Part shown: piece by piece, positions 8,967 through 20,586 of the stretch
Position numbering within the stretch: the first letter of the stretch is position 1
Layout of the letters: every line of letters begins with the position of its first letter
Assembly: GCA_025357235.1 (NCBI GenBank)
Contig: JANXPQ010000174.1
Span: 1 to 34,123, forward strand
Reading direction: 5' to 3'
DNA: 34,123 nucleotides
Source of the DNA: Betaproteobacteria bacterium
GTDB lineage: Bacteria > Pseudomonadota > Gammaproteobacteria > Burkholderiales > JACQAP01
Program-made: the position numbers and the translations under genes
Notes under the pieces: model-generated
Databases searched by the model: none
Told to the model about the DNA's origin: nothing
The model's input: the letters and a program-made list of their open reading frames with translations, nothing else

Positions 8967-9710
8967 ATGAAACGCTTGCTGCAGTTCCTCTGCCTGTTCC
9001 TGCTGGCCGGCCCGGTGCTGGCGGCGGGCCGTCTGGCCGACGTCGAAATCTATGATCGTGCATCCGGGCGTACGCTGCCGGTTTACGAAAACGGCGGCCA
9101 CTGGTTTGTGGCCGGGCGCCCCGGCAATGAATATCAGGTCACCATCCGCAACCGGGATCGGGGCGATTTGCTCGCCGTCGTTTCCGTGGACGGCGTCAAT
9201 GTCGTCACGGGTGAAACCGCGGCGTCTGCGCAAAGCGGTTATGTAATCGAGCGTGGCAGGCCGTTCTCCATTGCGGGCTGGCGCAAGAGCCTGGAGAAAA
9301 TAGCGGCGTTCTATTTCACCGATCTGGGCGATTCCTACGCCGCGCGTACCGGGCGGTCGGACAACGTGGGCGTGATCGGCGTTGCATTGTTCCGCCGCAA
9401 ACCCGAGCCGCTGGCAGAACTGGAGCAACCCAAGGCGCGCGCTGAAGCCGGTGCTGCCAATGACAGCGCGCCGCGCTCAAACGCTCCCCCGGTCGCGGAG
9501 AAGAAAATCGGTACCGGCCATGGGCGCAGTGAGAACGCCCCCGCGCGTTATGTCGAATTCGAGCGCGATTCGGAGCTGCCGGCAGAGGTCATTGCCATCC
9601 ACTACGACACTTACGCCAATCTGGTTGCGCGCGGCGTGATCCGGGAAGAGCGCAAGCTGCCTTCGCCTTTTCCGGGAGGATTCGTCCCGGACCCGCCGGA
9701 GAGGGGTTAG
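8967..9710 (+). CDS. hypothetical exported protein
   Basis: 247 aa; signal peptide MKRLLQFLCLFLLAGPVLAAG; RBS AAGGAG upstream; no family recognised. Confidence 0.7.
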   Translation: MKRLLQFLCLFLLAGPVLAAGRLADVEIYDRASGRTLPVYENGGHWFVAGRPGNEYQVTIRNRDRGDLLAVVSVDGVNVVTGETAASAQSGYVIERGRPFSIAGWRKSLEKIAAFYFTDLGDSYAARTGRSDNVGVIGVALFRRKPEPLAELEQPKARAEAGAANDSAPRSNAPPVAEKKIGTGHGRSENAPARYVEFERDSELPAEVIAIHYDTYANLVARGVIREERKLPSPFPGGFVPDPPERG

Positions 9711-9753
9711 TCGCGCACCCGCGGACCCGGCCCGCGCCATGGTGTCATGAACA

Positions 9754-10353
9754 ATGCTTCCGGCTAGACTGGTGCTCGTGAGTGCCGAGCCCGTCCCCGA
9801 TGAGCAATTGATGCTGCGCTACCGCGACGGCGACGCTGCGGCGTTCGAGGAGTTATACGGACGCCACAAGGGTGGAATCTTCCGCTACGTGTTGCGCCAG
9901 GTTGGCTTGCGCTCCGCGGCGGAAGAGGTGTTCCAGGAAATATGGATGAACATCGTTTCCTCGCGGGCGCGCTATCGGGTCGAGGCGCGCTTCTCGACTT
10001 TTCTCTATCACGTCGCCCACAATTGCGTGATCGATCATTTTCGCCGCAAGACGCCGCTGCACCTGATCTCGCTCGACGAAGATCCGGACGAAGCGATCCA
10101 GGTGGCGGGGCCGGACCGGGATCAGCCCGAGCGTGCGGTGGCGCTACGCCAATCGGCCGCGAAGCTCCTGAACGCGCTGGCGTTGCTGCCACCGGAACAG
10201 CGCGAAGTTTTCTTGTTGCACGAGGAAGGCGGCCTCACTCTGGAGGAGATCGCCACCGTGACCGGTACCGGAAGGGAAACCGCCAAAAGCCGCCTGCGCT
10301 ACGCGCTCGCCAAGCTGCGCGAGGGAATCGAGCATGAAGCCGACGTTGCCTGA
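9754..10353 (+). CDS. ECF-type RNA polymerase sigma factor
   Basis: ELYGRHKGGIFRYVLRQVGLRSAAEEVFQEIWMNIVSSRARY...LLPPEQREVFLLHEEGGLTLEEIATVTGTGRETAKSRLRYALAKLRE (sigma region 2 and 4). Confidence 0.93.
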   Translation: MLPARLVLVSAEPVPDEQLMLRYRDGDAAAFEELYGRHKGGIFRYVLRQVGLRSAAEEVFQEIWMNIVSSRARYRVEARFSTFLYHVAHNCVIDHFRRKTPLHLISLDEDPDEAIQVAGPDRDQPERAVALRQSAAKLLNALALLPPEQREVFLLHEEGGLTLEEIATVTGTGRETAKSRLRYALAKLREGIEHEADVA

Positions 10354-11134
10354 AGACCGCGAGCTCGAAGAGACGGGGCCGGAAGTCTCCGAGCGTTACC
10401 GCGCCGGCGCGCAGGACGAACCGCCGGCGAAGCTGGACGCCGTTATTCTCGCCGCCGCCCGTCGCGAAGTGGAGCAGCCGCGGCCCCGGCGCAACTGGCA
10501 GATGCCCGCTTCCATTGCCGCGATGCTCGTGATCGGCGTGTCCCTGGTGCTGATTGTGCGCGACAACGAACCGCCGCTGCCTTCCCTCGAACGTCCCGCT
10601 GCCGATGAAGCAAAACTGGCGAAGTCGACGCCTGCGCAACTGGCAATGAAGACGCAACCCAAGCCGCGCGCAGATTTTCATCGTGAAGACAGGCCTTCCC
10701 GGGAACGCAGCGTACGCCCGGATCGCGAGCCGGTGGCGCGGGATGAAGCAGCTGCAGTGCAGGGAAATGCGGCATCCGGGGCAGCGGCCCAGCCAGCCCC
10801 GGCGCCCGCCGCACTGGCGATGGCCAATCCGTCCAAGCCTGCTGAACAGGAGCAGGCCCGGATTGCCGAATCCAGCGACTTGCCCTCGCACAAGAAATCC
10901 GCAGCGGTGGCCGATGCAGCCCCGGAAACTCGTGCCAGCGCGGGGGCACTGCGCAAGCAAGAGTTCGCGGCTCCACCGGCCCAACCGCAGGACTGGCTCA
11001 GGAAAATAGACGACTTGCTGCGCGACGGCAAGGAGGCCGATGCACGGGAACAGTTGCTGAATTTCCGCAAACAATTTCCCCAATATCCCCTTCCCGAACG
11101 GCTGCAGGCACTGTTGCCGCCGGATCAGCGCTAA
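10334..11134 (+). CDS. membrane-anchored anti-sigma-like protein (translationally coupled to the sigma gene)
   Basis: overlaps the sigma gene by 20 bp; single predicted TM (MPASIAAMLVIGVSLVLIV); Ala/Pro-rich linker and C-terminal helical domain. Confidence 0.65.
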   Translation: MKPTLPEDRELEETGPEVSERYRAGAQDEPPAKLDAVILAAARREVEQPRPRRNWQMPASIAAMLVIGVSLVLIVRDNEPPLPSLERPAADEAKLAKSTPAQLAMKTQPKPRADFHREDRPSRERSVRPDREPVARDEAAAVQGNAASGAAAQPAPAPAALAMANPSKPAEQEQARIAESSDLPSHKKSAAVADAAPETRASAGALRKQEFAAPPAQPQDWLRKIDDLLRDGKEADAREQLLNFRKQFPQYPLPERLQALLPPDQR

Positions 11135-11213
11135 AGATCGTCGCGTGTTTTCCGATATCCGTTAGAGCGCCGGGTTCCAGCCGGCATCTTTTATCGGCCG
11201 GCTGCAGCAGCCA

Positions 11214-11490
11214 GCGCTGACCGGCTTGCCCAACCGCCGGCATCCGATGGAACGGATCGAGCAGGAGTGGGCCATCGCCTCGCGCAATCAACGTCCGTTT
11301 GCATTCCTGATGATCGACATCGATGCATTCAAGCAGGTGAACGACGTCCATGGGCATGAAGTGGGCGACCAGGTGTTGAGCAAGGTCGCTGCGCTGTTGC
11401 GTCAAACCGCGCGTATCGAGGACGTCGTCGGGCGGCCGGGAGGAGAGGAATTTGTCGTGGCCTGCCCTGGGGCGATTCCGGAGCGTCGGC
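11214..11490 (+). pseudogene. truncated GGDEF (diguanylate cyclase) domain remnant
   Basis: LTGLPNRRHPMERIEQEWAIASRNQRPFAFLMIDIDAFKQVNDVHGHEVGDQVLSKVAALLRQTARIEDVVGRPGGEEFVVACPGA; no upstream domain, no C-terminal half of GGDEF, similarity ends at the phasin gene. Confidence 0.75.
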
Positions 11491-11493
11491 CGC

Positions 11494-12015
11494 TTAAGCG
11501 GCTTTCTTTTTGCCGTTGGCGGCTGCCAGGTTCGTTTCCGTCAGCGAAGAAAGCTGCTTCGTCGCCTTGGAAATGGTGTCGTACACAGAATTGGCGACGT
11601 CGATGACCGATTTTGCCGCTGCGACCGCCGATTCCGAACCGGCCGGCGCGGACTTGAAGGCGGCGTCCAGTGCCACCGACACATTCTTGTTGAATTCGGA
11701 GACTTGCTCTTCGAACACCGCGCTGATTTCCTGTTGCGTGCCGCTGGCGACGTCGTAGAAGCTCTTTGCATATGCGGCGGCTTTGTCCATGCTGGGCTGG
11801 AAACTCATTCCGGCCCAAGAAGCGAATTGCGAAACGTCTTTCAGTTCGGTGAACGCCTTCGCATTCTTTACCACGTCGTCGAACGTGGCCTTGGCATTCT
11901 TGAGTTGCAAATCCAGGAGCTTTTCGGTGCCTGCGGCGGCGATAGTCGCGAAACGCACGGAAGCGTCCAACTGCGCCTTACCGGCTGCGGCAATTTGTTC
12001 TGGTTTGGTGATCAT
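11494..12015 (-). CDS. phasin family protein
   Basis: MITKPEQIAAAGKAQLDASVRFATIAAAGTEKLLDLQLKNAKATFDDVVKNAKAFTELKDVSQFASWAGMSFQP; KKKAA C-terminus. Confidence 0.92.
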   Translation of the reverse strand: MITKPEQIAAAGKAQLDASVRFATIAAAGTEKLLDLQLKNAKATFDDVVKNAKAFTELKDVSQFASWAGMSFQPSMDKAAAYAKSFYDVASGTQQEISAVFEEQVSEFNKNVSVALDAAFKSAPAGSESAVAAAKSVIDVANSVYDTISKATKQLSSLTETNLAAANGKKKAA

Positions 12016-12122
12016 GGTGAAATCCTTTCGTGGCAAGAGTGGACAAGCTGGATAACGCCTAAATATTGCATCGCACAATCCACATTCTTCTCTCAGCTAA
12101 CACGCAAGTCAAGGATAAAATG

Positions 12123-12136
12123 TTGCTTTGCAGCAA
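12123..12136. promoter_or_regulatory. candidate PhaR-like operator upstream of the phasin gene
   Basis: TTGCTTTGCAGCAA (reverse complement TTGCTGCAAAGCAA), a TGC/GCA-rich dyad; a second TTGC/GCACAA half-dyad at 12066-12078. Confidence 0.3.
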
Positions 12137-12194
12137 GGCATGCCGACTGCTAGGTCTTCTTTATTAAGCTGCTGAATAATATAAATATTAAGGC

Positions 12195-12857
12195 TTACAA
12201 TTTGAGGGCGAGGGTGAGGCCGTCGCCGACAGGCAGCAGCGAGAGGTGTATGCGCGGGTCGGTTCGAAGCTGATCGTTGAACTGCCTTATGGCTTGGGTA
12301 TCGGAGCTTTTGGATTTTTTATCAATAACTTGGCCGCCCCACAGCGTATTGTCGACCACAATGAGGCCGCCGGAACGCACTAAAGTGAGCGCCCGCTCGT
12401 AATAGGCGAGGTAATTGATTTTATCCGCGTCGATAAACGCAAAATCGAATGAACCAGCTCTCCCGGATTCAATCAATTCATCGAGCGTGGCCAATGCGGG
12501 TGCGATTCTCAAGTCGATTTTGCCGGCTACGCCAGCTTCAGCCCAGTATTTCCGCGCGATCGCGGTCCATTTCTCCGATACGTCGCAGGCGACGATGCGC
12601 CCATTTGCAGGCAGGACAAGCGCAACCGCCAGGCTGCTATAACCCGTGAATACACCGACCTCGAGGCAGTTTTTGGCACCCATGAGCCTGACCAGCAATT
12701 GCATGAACTGGCCTTGTTCCGGACCGATCTGCATCATCGACATGCTGTCTTTTGCCGTTTCTGCGCGCAGCCGCTGCAGGATGTCGGGTTCGCGGACCGA
12801 GTGCTCGACCAGATAGGCGTGCAGCGCCTTGGACAGCGAAAGCGTTTTATTGGCCAT
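12195..12857 (-). CDS. SAM-dependent O-methyltransferase (CCoAOMT-like)
   Basis: MLVRLMGAKNCLEVGVFTGYSSLAVALVLPANGRIVACDVSEKW...FDFAFIDADKINYLAYYERAL...GGLIVVDNTLWGG. Confidence 0.93.
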   Translation of the reverse strand: MANKTLSLSKALHAYLVEHSVREPDILQRLRAETAKDSMSMMQIGPEQGQFMQLLVRLMGAKNCLEVGVFTGYSSLAVALVLPANGRIVACDVSEKWTAIARKYWAEAGVAGKIDLRIAPALATLDELIESGRAGSFDFAFIDADKINYLAYYERALTLVRSGGLIVVDNTLWGGQVIDKKSKSSDTQAIRQFNDQLRTDPRIHLSLLPVGDGLTLALKL

Positions 12858-12925
12858 GGCAGGCGATAATCCGGGCGCGGGCAAGCGCACCGCGTCCGAT
12901 CAACGCAACAGGGCGTTCTAATTCA

Positions 12926-13696
12926 ATGTGCCAGCTGATGGGGATGAACTGCAACGTTCCAACGGACATCTGCTTCTCCTTTCGCGGCTTCCATCAACGC
13001 GGTGGCCGTACTGCGGACCATGCGGACGGTTTTGGGGTGGCCTTCTTCGAAGGCCCGGGATGCCGCATGTTCGTGGATTCACGGCCCGCCGTTGACTCGC
13101 CCGTCGCGGCCCTGATCGCAACCTATCCGATACGCAGCCAGAACGTCATTGCGCATATTCGCAAGGCGACTCGTGGCGCGGTGGCGCTGGTTAACACGCA
13201 TCCGTTCATGCGCGAGTTATGGGGACGATACTGGATTTTCGCGCACAACGGGACACTGGAAAATTTCAGCCCGGAATTCGGCGGCCAGTACCGGCCGGTC
13301 GGCTCCACCGATAGCGAGCAGGCGTTTTGCCATCTGCTCGCCGGCTTGCGACTGCGTTATCCGGACGGGCAGCCGACGCTTGCGGAACTCTACGGCAGCA
13401 TCGCGACATTGTCCGCGGAAATCGCGAGTCATGGAAAATTCAACTACATCCTGTCCAACGGCGATTATCTGTTTGCCTACTGCACCGACAATCTGTCCTA
13501 TGTATTGCGGCATGCCCCATTCACGACCGCGCACCTGAAGGACCAGGATATCGAGGTGGATTTCAGCCAGGTCACCACGCCGGACGATCGCATTGCAATT
13601 GTTGCCACCGAACCGCTCACCGACAACGAACGCTGGATGCCGTTCTCTTCGGGCCAGTTGATTGCTTTTCAGGACGGGGCGCCGCTGTCCCTGTAG
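12926..13696 (+). CDS. class II glutamine amidotransferase (YafJ-like)
   Basis: N-terminal Met-Cys nucleophile MCQLMGMNCNVPTDICFSFRGFHQRGG...HADGFGVAFFEG...THPFMRELWGRYWIFAHNGTL. Confidence 0.92.
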   Translation: MCQLMGMNCNVPTDICFSFRGFHQRGGRTADHADGFGVAFFEGPGCRMFVDSRPAVDSPVAALIATYPIRSQNVIAHIRKATRGAVALVNTHPFMRELWGRYWIFAHNGTLENFSPEFGGQYRPVGSTDSEQAFCHLLAGLRLRYPDGQPTLAELYGSIATLSAEIASHGKFNYILSNGDYLFAYCTDNLSYVLRHAPFTTAHLKDQDIEVDFSQVTTPDDRIAIVATEPLTDNERWMPFSSGQLIAFQDGAPLSL

Positions 13697-14586
13697 GCGG
13701 CAGGCGCAGCCGCGTTCACGGGCAGACGGCCGCGTGCCCAGTTTTCTGCGGCCCAGCGCCACAGGGCGGAAACGCCGTCAGCGCAAACCGCGTCGGGCGG
13801 CGGATGTTTCAGGAATCTGAGCACACCGGCAAGAGTGGTTGCCGCCCGCCCCGGGTCCACGGGCCTGGCCAGCGTCTGCTTGGAAAGTTTTTCGCCAGCA
13901 GCGTTCAGCGCGATCGGCAGGTGCAGGTAAGCCGGTGTAGGCAGGCCCAGCAGCCTTTGCAGATAAATCTGCCGCGGTGTCGATGCGAGCAGATCTGCGC
14001 CCCGCACGACATGCGTGATGCCTTGCGCATGATCGTCCACCGCGCACGCCAGGTGATAGGCGAAAATCCGATCGGCGCGAAACAGCACGAAATCGCCGGT
14101 CTCGCGAGCGAGATCCTGACGAACGGGTCCCTGCAGGATGTCCGTGAATTCGATCTGCGCATTCCCGGTGCGCACACGCCACGCCCGCGCGTCCCGCCCG
14201 GGAGGTAGGCCGTTGCGGCAGGTTCCGGGATAGACCGGCCCGTCCGGTCCGGCCAATCCGGCATCCCCGATCTCCTTACGGCTGCAGGCGCAGGCATAGG
14301 CCAGATCGCGGCTGCGCAGTCCATCAAGAGCTGCCTGATAGGCGTCCGTGCGCGCGCTCTGAAATACGACTTCGCCATCCCAGGTCATCTGAAATTTTTC
14401 CAGGCACCGGAAGATCGAATCGACCGAACCGGGCGCGATCCGCGGAGGGTCCAGATCGTCGATGCGCAATGCCCAGGTGCCGCCGCGCGATTTTGCGTCG
14501 AGGTAGCTTCCGACCGCGGCAACCATGGACCCGAGGTGCAGCGGTCCCGATGGCGTGGGTGCGAATCGTCCGCGATAAGTGGTCAC
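13669..14586 (-). CDS. gluQ: glutamyl-Q tRNA(Asp) synthetase
   Basis: TTYRGRFAPTPSGPLHLGSMVAAVGSYLDAKSRGGTWALRIDDLDPPR; CACSRKEI; KLSKQTLA (KMSKS-like); lacks the anticodon-binding domain; GTG start likely. Confidence 0.92.
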   Translation of the reverse strand: MTTYRGRFAPTPSGPLHLGSMVAAVGSYLDAKSRGGTWALRIDDLDPPRIAPGSVDSIFRCLEKFQMTWDGEVVFQSARTDAYQAALDGLRSRDLAYACACSRKEIGDAGLAGPDGPVYPGTCRNGLPPGRDARAWRVRTGNAQIEFTDILQGPVRQDLARETGDFVLFRADRIFAYHLACAVDDHAQGITHVVRGADLLASTPRQIYLQRLLGLPTPAYLHLPIALNAAGEKLSKQTLARPVDPGRAATTLAGVLRFLKHPPPDAVCADGVSALWRWAAENWARGRLPVNAAAPAAYRDSGAPS

Positions 14587-14629
14587 GGGAGAGGGCGCGG
14601 TTCTACCGGAAGGATGATCGAAGGTAAAT

Positions 14630-14974
14630 TCACGCTGGCTTTTCCACTGAGACGCGCACGTAGCACACGGCCGCACTGAAAAATATCAGCGAAAGCACGA
14701 TCTCGGCGATGGCAATCACCTGGCCCGATCCGCGTTCACTCCACCCGCGCACCACGCCCTCCGTAAAGTAGGCGAAGATCAGCATCGAAGACCATTGGTA
14801 GGTATAACGCTTGCCGCGCAAGACACCGAACAGCGGCACCAACAGAGGCAGCGCCTTCAACGCTATTGCCGAGCCGCCTGCTCGCACCGGGGCCAGCCAC
14901 AACTCCCAGGCAATGCACAGAAAGATCAGCGCAATGAGACTCGCGCTGGTGACGAGCCGCGCAGCGCGCATCAT
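14630..14974 (-). CDS. DUF2069-type small membrane protein
   Basis: LIFLCIAWELWLAPVRAGGSAIALKALPLLVPLFGVLRGKRYTYQWSSMLIFAYFTEGVVRGWSE. Confidence 0.85.
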   Translation of the reverse strand: MMRAARLVTSASLIALIFLCIAWELWLAPVRAGGSAIALKALPLLVPLFGVLRGKRYTYQWSSMLIFAYFTEGVVRGWSERGSGQVIAIAEIVLSLIFFSAAVCYVRVSVEKPA

Positions 14975-15663
14975 GCGCGGCTGGCCTGCGCGAGCTTCAC
15001 CAGTTCGGCGCGCGCGCCGCTCGCATCCTTCACTTCGGCGCCGAAATCGATGCGCAATAGTTCGCCGTCAGCGCGCACATCGAAGCCGTCACAGTCGATG
15101 CCGACCATCTCGGCGCTTGCCGGCGCTTTGCCGAGGACGTGGCGGCAATAGTCGAGCAGGTTGTGGGCATGGTCGACGTTCATGTGCTCGATCACATCGC
15201 TTTCCGCATCCGCAATCGGGTAAGCCGGCGCGAGGTAGCTTTCGGCAGAGATGGTGTGGATGCTGCCGAAGCCAGCGATGTAACGCAGGGAGAGTGGCTC
15301 GATGCGAAAGAAGCGAAAGCCGCCGATCTGCAGATATTGCCCGGCCTCGGGAAAATATCGCAGATAGCGGGAAGAGACCGTTTTGTCATCGATGGCCGCG
15401 ATGTCTCCGATCATGCTCACGCGTGCCTGCTCCTGCAGATCGCGGGTCAGCGCAGATACTAGAAAGCCGGACCGGGGGTCGCGGTCGGCATTCTGCGTAT
15501 GTTCGGCAAGATGGCTGATCAGCACCACGACGCGGCCGCGCTGATCGGTGCAGAACGGCAACGACGAAGCGTACGGATAGCCGGGAAATTTCAGCGACTG
15601 CGTGGCCAGCACGCCGCCTGCAAACTTGCGCACCAGCCTGCGCGCGTCCGACCCGCGGCTCAT
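14971..15663 (-). CDS. HugZ-like / pyridoxamine 5'-phosphate oxidase-related FMN-binding protein
   Basis: ARRLVRKFAGGVLATQSLKFPGYPYASSLPFCTDQRGRVVVLISHLAEHTQNADRDPRSGFLV...EHMNVDHAHNLLDYCR. Confidence 0.9.
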   Translation of the reverse strand: MSRGSDARRLVRKFAGGVLATQSLKFPGYPYASSLPFCTDQRGRVVVLISHLAEHTQNADRDPRSGFLVSALTRDLQEQARVSMIGDIAAIDDKTVSSRYLRYFPEAGQYLQIGGFRFFRIEPLSLRYIAGFGSIHTISAESYLAPAYPIADAESDVIEHMNVDHAHNLLDYCRHVLGKAPASAEMVGIDCDGFDVRADGELLRIDFGAEVKDASGARAELVKLAQASRA

Positions 15664-15676
15664 GTCCGATTCCGCT

Positions 15677-17589
<1,913 letters not shown>

Positions 17590-17596
17590 GGGAGTC

Positions 17597-18064
17597 ATGC
17601 AAAACCATCCAAGTCGTTTGCTGCTGGTTCTGGCGCTGTTCTGGATCGGGATCGCGCCCGCCGCGGAAAATTTCACGCTGACCGATGCGCAAGGTAAATC
17701 GCACAGTCTTGCCGATTACCGCGGCAAGTGGGTGATCGTGAACTTCTGGGCAACCTGGTGCCCGCCGTGCCTGGAAGAAATACCGGACCTGGTGGCGATC
17801 AAGGATTCGCGCAAGGATGTGGAGGTGATCGGTATTGCAATGGAGTTCCAGGACGCCAAGCAGGTGATGCAGTTTGCCGACGGGATGTTCGTCGACTATC
17901 CGATCGTGCTGGGCGATCGCAAGATTTCAGACAGCATCGGCCAGGTCGATGGACTCCCGACCACGTTCATCTACGATCCACAGGGCAAGCTCGCCGAACG
18001 CCACGTCGGCAAGATCACGCGCAAGCAGATCGAGCGCGTGATCGGCGGCAAAAAAGCCGGCTAG
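17597..18064 (+). CDS. TlpA-like thioredoxin-fold protein
   Basis: signal peptide; NFTLTDAQGKSHSLADYRGKWVIVNFWATWCPPCLEEIPDL (CxxC = CPPC); GLPTTFIYD. Confidence 0.93.
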   Translation: MQNHPSRLLLVLALFWIGIAPAAENFTLTDAQGKSHSLADYRGKWVIVNFWATWCPPCLEEIPDLVAIKDSRKDVEVIGIAMEFQDAKQVMQFADGMFVDYPIVLGDRKISDSIGQVDGLPTTFIYDPQGKLAERHVGKITRKQIERVIGGKKAG

Positions 18065-18070
18065 CCGGAT

Positions 18071-18742
18071 TCAGTTGCCACTGTTATAGCGGGTCGGGGC
18101 AATGATGATGCGCGAACGGCCTTTTTCGTAATCCCAGTCTCCGGCCCAGGCGCGCAGCACGTTATCGGGATAGCGTGATTGGCCGAGCGTCCCGTTATAA
18201 CGCGCCAGGGCGCGAAACGTGTCCCCGCGTTCGATGTTCAGGTAGTGGCGCAGGATCGTGCAGCCGTAGCGCAGATTGGTGCGCAGATTGAACAGATTCT
18301 GATTGCCGTCGCCGATCAGTCTCGTCCAGAACGGCATTACCTGCATGTAGCCTCGCGCACCCGCCTTCGATACCGCGTATTTGCGGAATTTGCTTTCCAC
18401 CTGGATGACACCGAGCACCATTTGCGCGTCGAGCCCGGCCCGTGTTGCTTCGTATTGCACGGTGACGAGTAAATCCTGGCGGGTGATGTCGTCGGGAATG
18501 TGTTTTGCCATCCGCTTCGACATTTCGGCAAGCCAGACGGCGCCTTCCGCTTGCGACTGGAACGCAAGGCGCGGACTGGCGATATCGGCGACGGAGCGAT
18601 GCATCACCGCTTGCACGCTTGCTGACAGCGGTTCGTATTGCTGCTCGCCAGCAAGACAGGTGCGCATGGCCAACGCGCACACGAGCAGCAGCGCAATGCG
18701 CGCCGCGTTTCCGGTTCGTGTGTGCGGCCGTTTCATCGGCAA
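18071..18742 (-). CDS. lytic transglycosylase (SLT domain)
   Basis: [63 protein letters not shown]. Confidence 0.92.
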   Translation of the reverse strand: MPMKRPHTRTGNAARIALLLVCALAMRTCLAGEQQYEPLSASVQAVMHRSVADIASPRLAFQSQAEGAVWLAEMSKRMAKHIPDDITRQDLLVTVQYEATRAGLDAQMVLGVIQVESKFRKYAVSKAGARGYMQVMPFWTRLIGDGNQNLFNLRTNLRYGCTILRHYLNIERGDTFRALARYNGTLGQSRYPDNVLRAWAGDWDYEKGRSRIIIAPTRYNSGN

Positions 18743-20442
18743 AGCGATATGAGGTGGCCGGCCGCCTTCTGCAACTCGATCGGGGAGGCGGATTTGTCGG
18801 TGCGGCCCTGATATTCGATCCTGCCTTCCTTCAGGCCACGCTCGCCGATGGTCACGCGATGGGGTACGCCGATCAGTTCCAGGTCGGCGAACATGACGCC
18901 CGGGCGCTCGTCGCGGTCATCGAGCAGCACGTCCACACCCGCGGCCTGCAATTCGTCGTGCAACTGGTCCGCGACCTTTTTGATTTCCGCGTTCTTGCGG
19001 TAGCCGATCGGCGCGATCGCGACCTGGAACGGCGCCATGGGAACAGGCCAGATGATGCCTTTTTCGTCGTTACCCTGCTCGATGGCGGCGGCGACGATGC
19101 GCGAGACGCCGATGCCGTAGCAGCCCATTTCCAGCACCTGCGCTTTGCCGCCTTCGTCCAGGAAAGTTGCTTTCATCGCTTCGGAATATTTGGTGCGCAA
19201 CTGGAAGATGTGGCCGACTTCAATGCCGCGGCAGATCTCGAGCGTGCCCTTGCCGTCGGGGGCGGGGTCGCCGGCAATCGCGTTACGAATGTCGGCGACG
19301 ATTGCCGGCTCCGGCAGATCGCGGCCGAAGTTCACGCCGGTCAGGTGAAAGCCCGTTTCGTTGGCGCCGCAGACGAAATCGCTCATCGCTGCAACCGAGC
19401 GATCGGCGACGACCGTGACATCGGCAGGCATGCCAACCGGGCCTATGTAGCCGGGACGGCAACCGATGCGCGCCTCGATCTCCTTTTCGGTCGCGAAGCG
19501 GAACGAATTGAGGCCGGGCAACTTCGCCGCTTTGACTTCGTTCAGTTGATGGTCGCCGCGCACCAGCAGCATGAACATCCGGTCTTCGTTCACTACCGCG
19601 AGCGCCTTGACCGACTGCGACAACGGCAGGTTCAGGAAGGCGGTTACATCTTCGCAGGTCGTCTTGCCCGGCGTGGGCACCTTCTCCATTTTTCTTGCTG
19701 CGGCTGCGCGCGGCTGTGCCGGTGCCACCGCCTCGGCCAGTTCGACGTTCGCAGCGTAGTCGGACGCAGGCGAATAAGCGATGGCGTCTTCGCCCGAATC
19801 CGCGAGCACATGAAATTCGTGCGATCCGGTGCCACCGATCGCGCCGGTATCCGCCGCCACCGCGCGGAATTGCAGGCCGAGCCGCGTAAAGATGCGCGAG
19901 TAGGTGTCGTACATATTGAGATACTCGCGCTCGAGGTCCTCGTAATTCACGTGGAAGGAGTAGGCGTCTTTCATCATAAACTCGCGCGCACGCATGACGC
20001 CGAACCGCGGCCTGATCTCGTCGCGAAACTTGGTCTGTATCTGATAAAAATTCAGCGGCAGTTGCCGGTAAGAGCGGATCTCCTTGCGGGCGATATCGGT
20101 GATGACTTCTTCGTGCGTCGGGCCGAAACAGAAGTCGCGCTCGTGGCGGTCCTTGATCTTGAGCATTTGCGGGCCGAATAGGTCCCAGCGGCCCGTTTCC
20201 TGCCAGAGTTCGGCCGGCTGCACGGCCGGCATGAGCAATTCCACTGCGCCGGCGCGATTCATTTCCTCGCGCACGATATTTTCGACCCGCCGCAGCACGC
20301 GCAAGCCCAGCGGCATCCAGGTATAGAGGCCGCTGCCGAGTTTTTTGATGAGGCCGGCGCGCAGCATCAGCTTGTGGCTGAGGAGTTCGGCTTCACTGGG
20401 GGCTTCCTTGAGCGTGGAGATGAAGAACTGCGAGGTGCGCAT
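18733..20442 (-). CDS. proS: prolyl-tRNA synthetase
   Basis: [72 protein letters not shown]; class II motifs; INS domain; bacterial type. Confidence 0.97.
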   Translation of the reverse strand: MRTSQFFISTLKEAPSEAELLSHKLMLRAGLIKKLGSGLYTWMPLGLRVLRRVENIVREEMNRAGAVELLMPAVQPAELWQETGRWDLFGPQMLKIKDRHERDFCFGPTHEEVITDIARKEIRSYRQLPLNFYQIQTKFRDEIRPRFGVMRAREFMMKDAYSFHVNYEDLEREYLNMYDTYSRIFTRLGLQFRAVAADTGAIGGTGSHEFHVLADSGEDAIAYSPASDYAANVELAEAVAPAQPRAAAARKMEKVPTPGKTTCEDVTAFLNLPLSQSVKALAVVNEDRMFMLLVRGDHQLNEVKAAKLPGLNSFRFATEKEIEARIGCRPGYIGPVGMPADVTVVADRSVAAMSDFVCGANETGFHLTGVNFGRDLPEPAIVADIRNAIAGDPAPDGKGTLEICRGIEVGHIFQLRTKYSEAMKATFLDEGGKAQVLEMGCYGIGVSRIVAAAIEQGNDEKGIIWPVPMAPFQVAIAPIGYRKNAEIKKVADQLHDELQAAGVDVLLDDRDERPGVMFADLELIGVPHRVTIGERGLKEGRIEYQGRTDKSASPIELQKAAGHLISLCR

Positions 20443-20586
20443 GCGCCTGATTCCGTTGTCGAAAAGCCGCTATTCTACAGGCCGGCGCCGGTGCGCAACG
20501 ACGCATGCGCCGCTTTTGGCTGCGGTTTTGCGACCCGGATCGGGATGCTGAACGCGGCCAGCCGGTAAATTTTCAGGGAGGCGAAC

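Noticed and set aside
13669-13696. 28-bp antiparallel overlap of glutamine amidotransferase and gluQ 3' ends (similar 20-bp overlap for rppH and barstar at 21960-21979)
   Set aside because: Short convergent 3' overlaps are common in compact bacterial genomes; no special function inferred.
18505-20181. 558-aa plus-strand ORF antisense to proS and the lytic transglycosylase
   Set aside because: The opposite strand carries unmistakable prolyl-tRNA synthetase; the ORF lacks family features.
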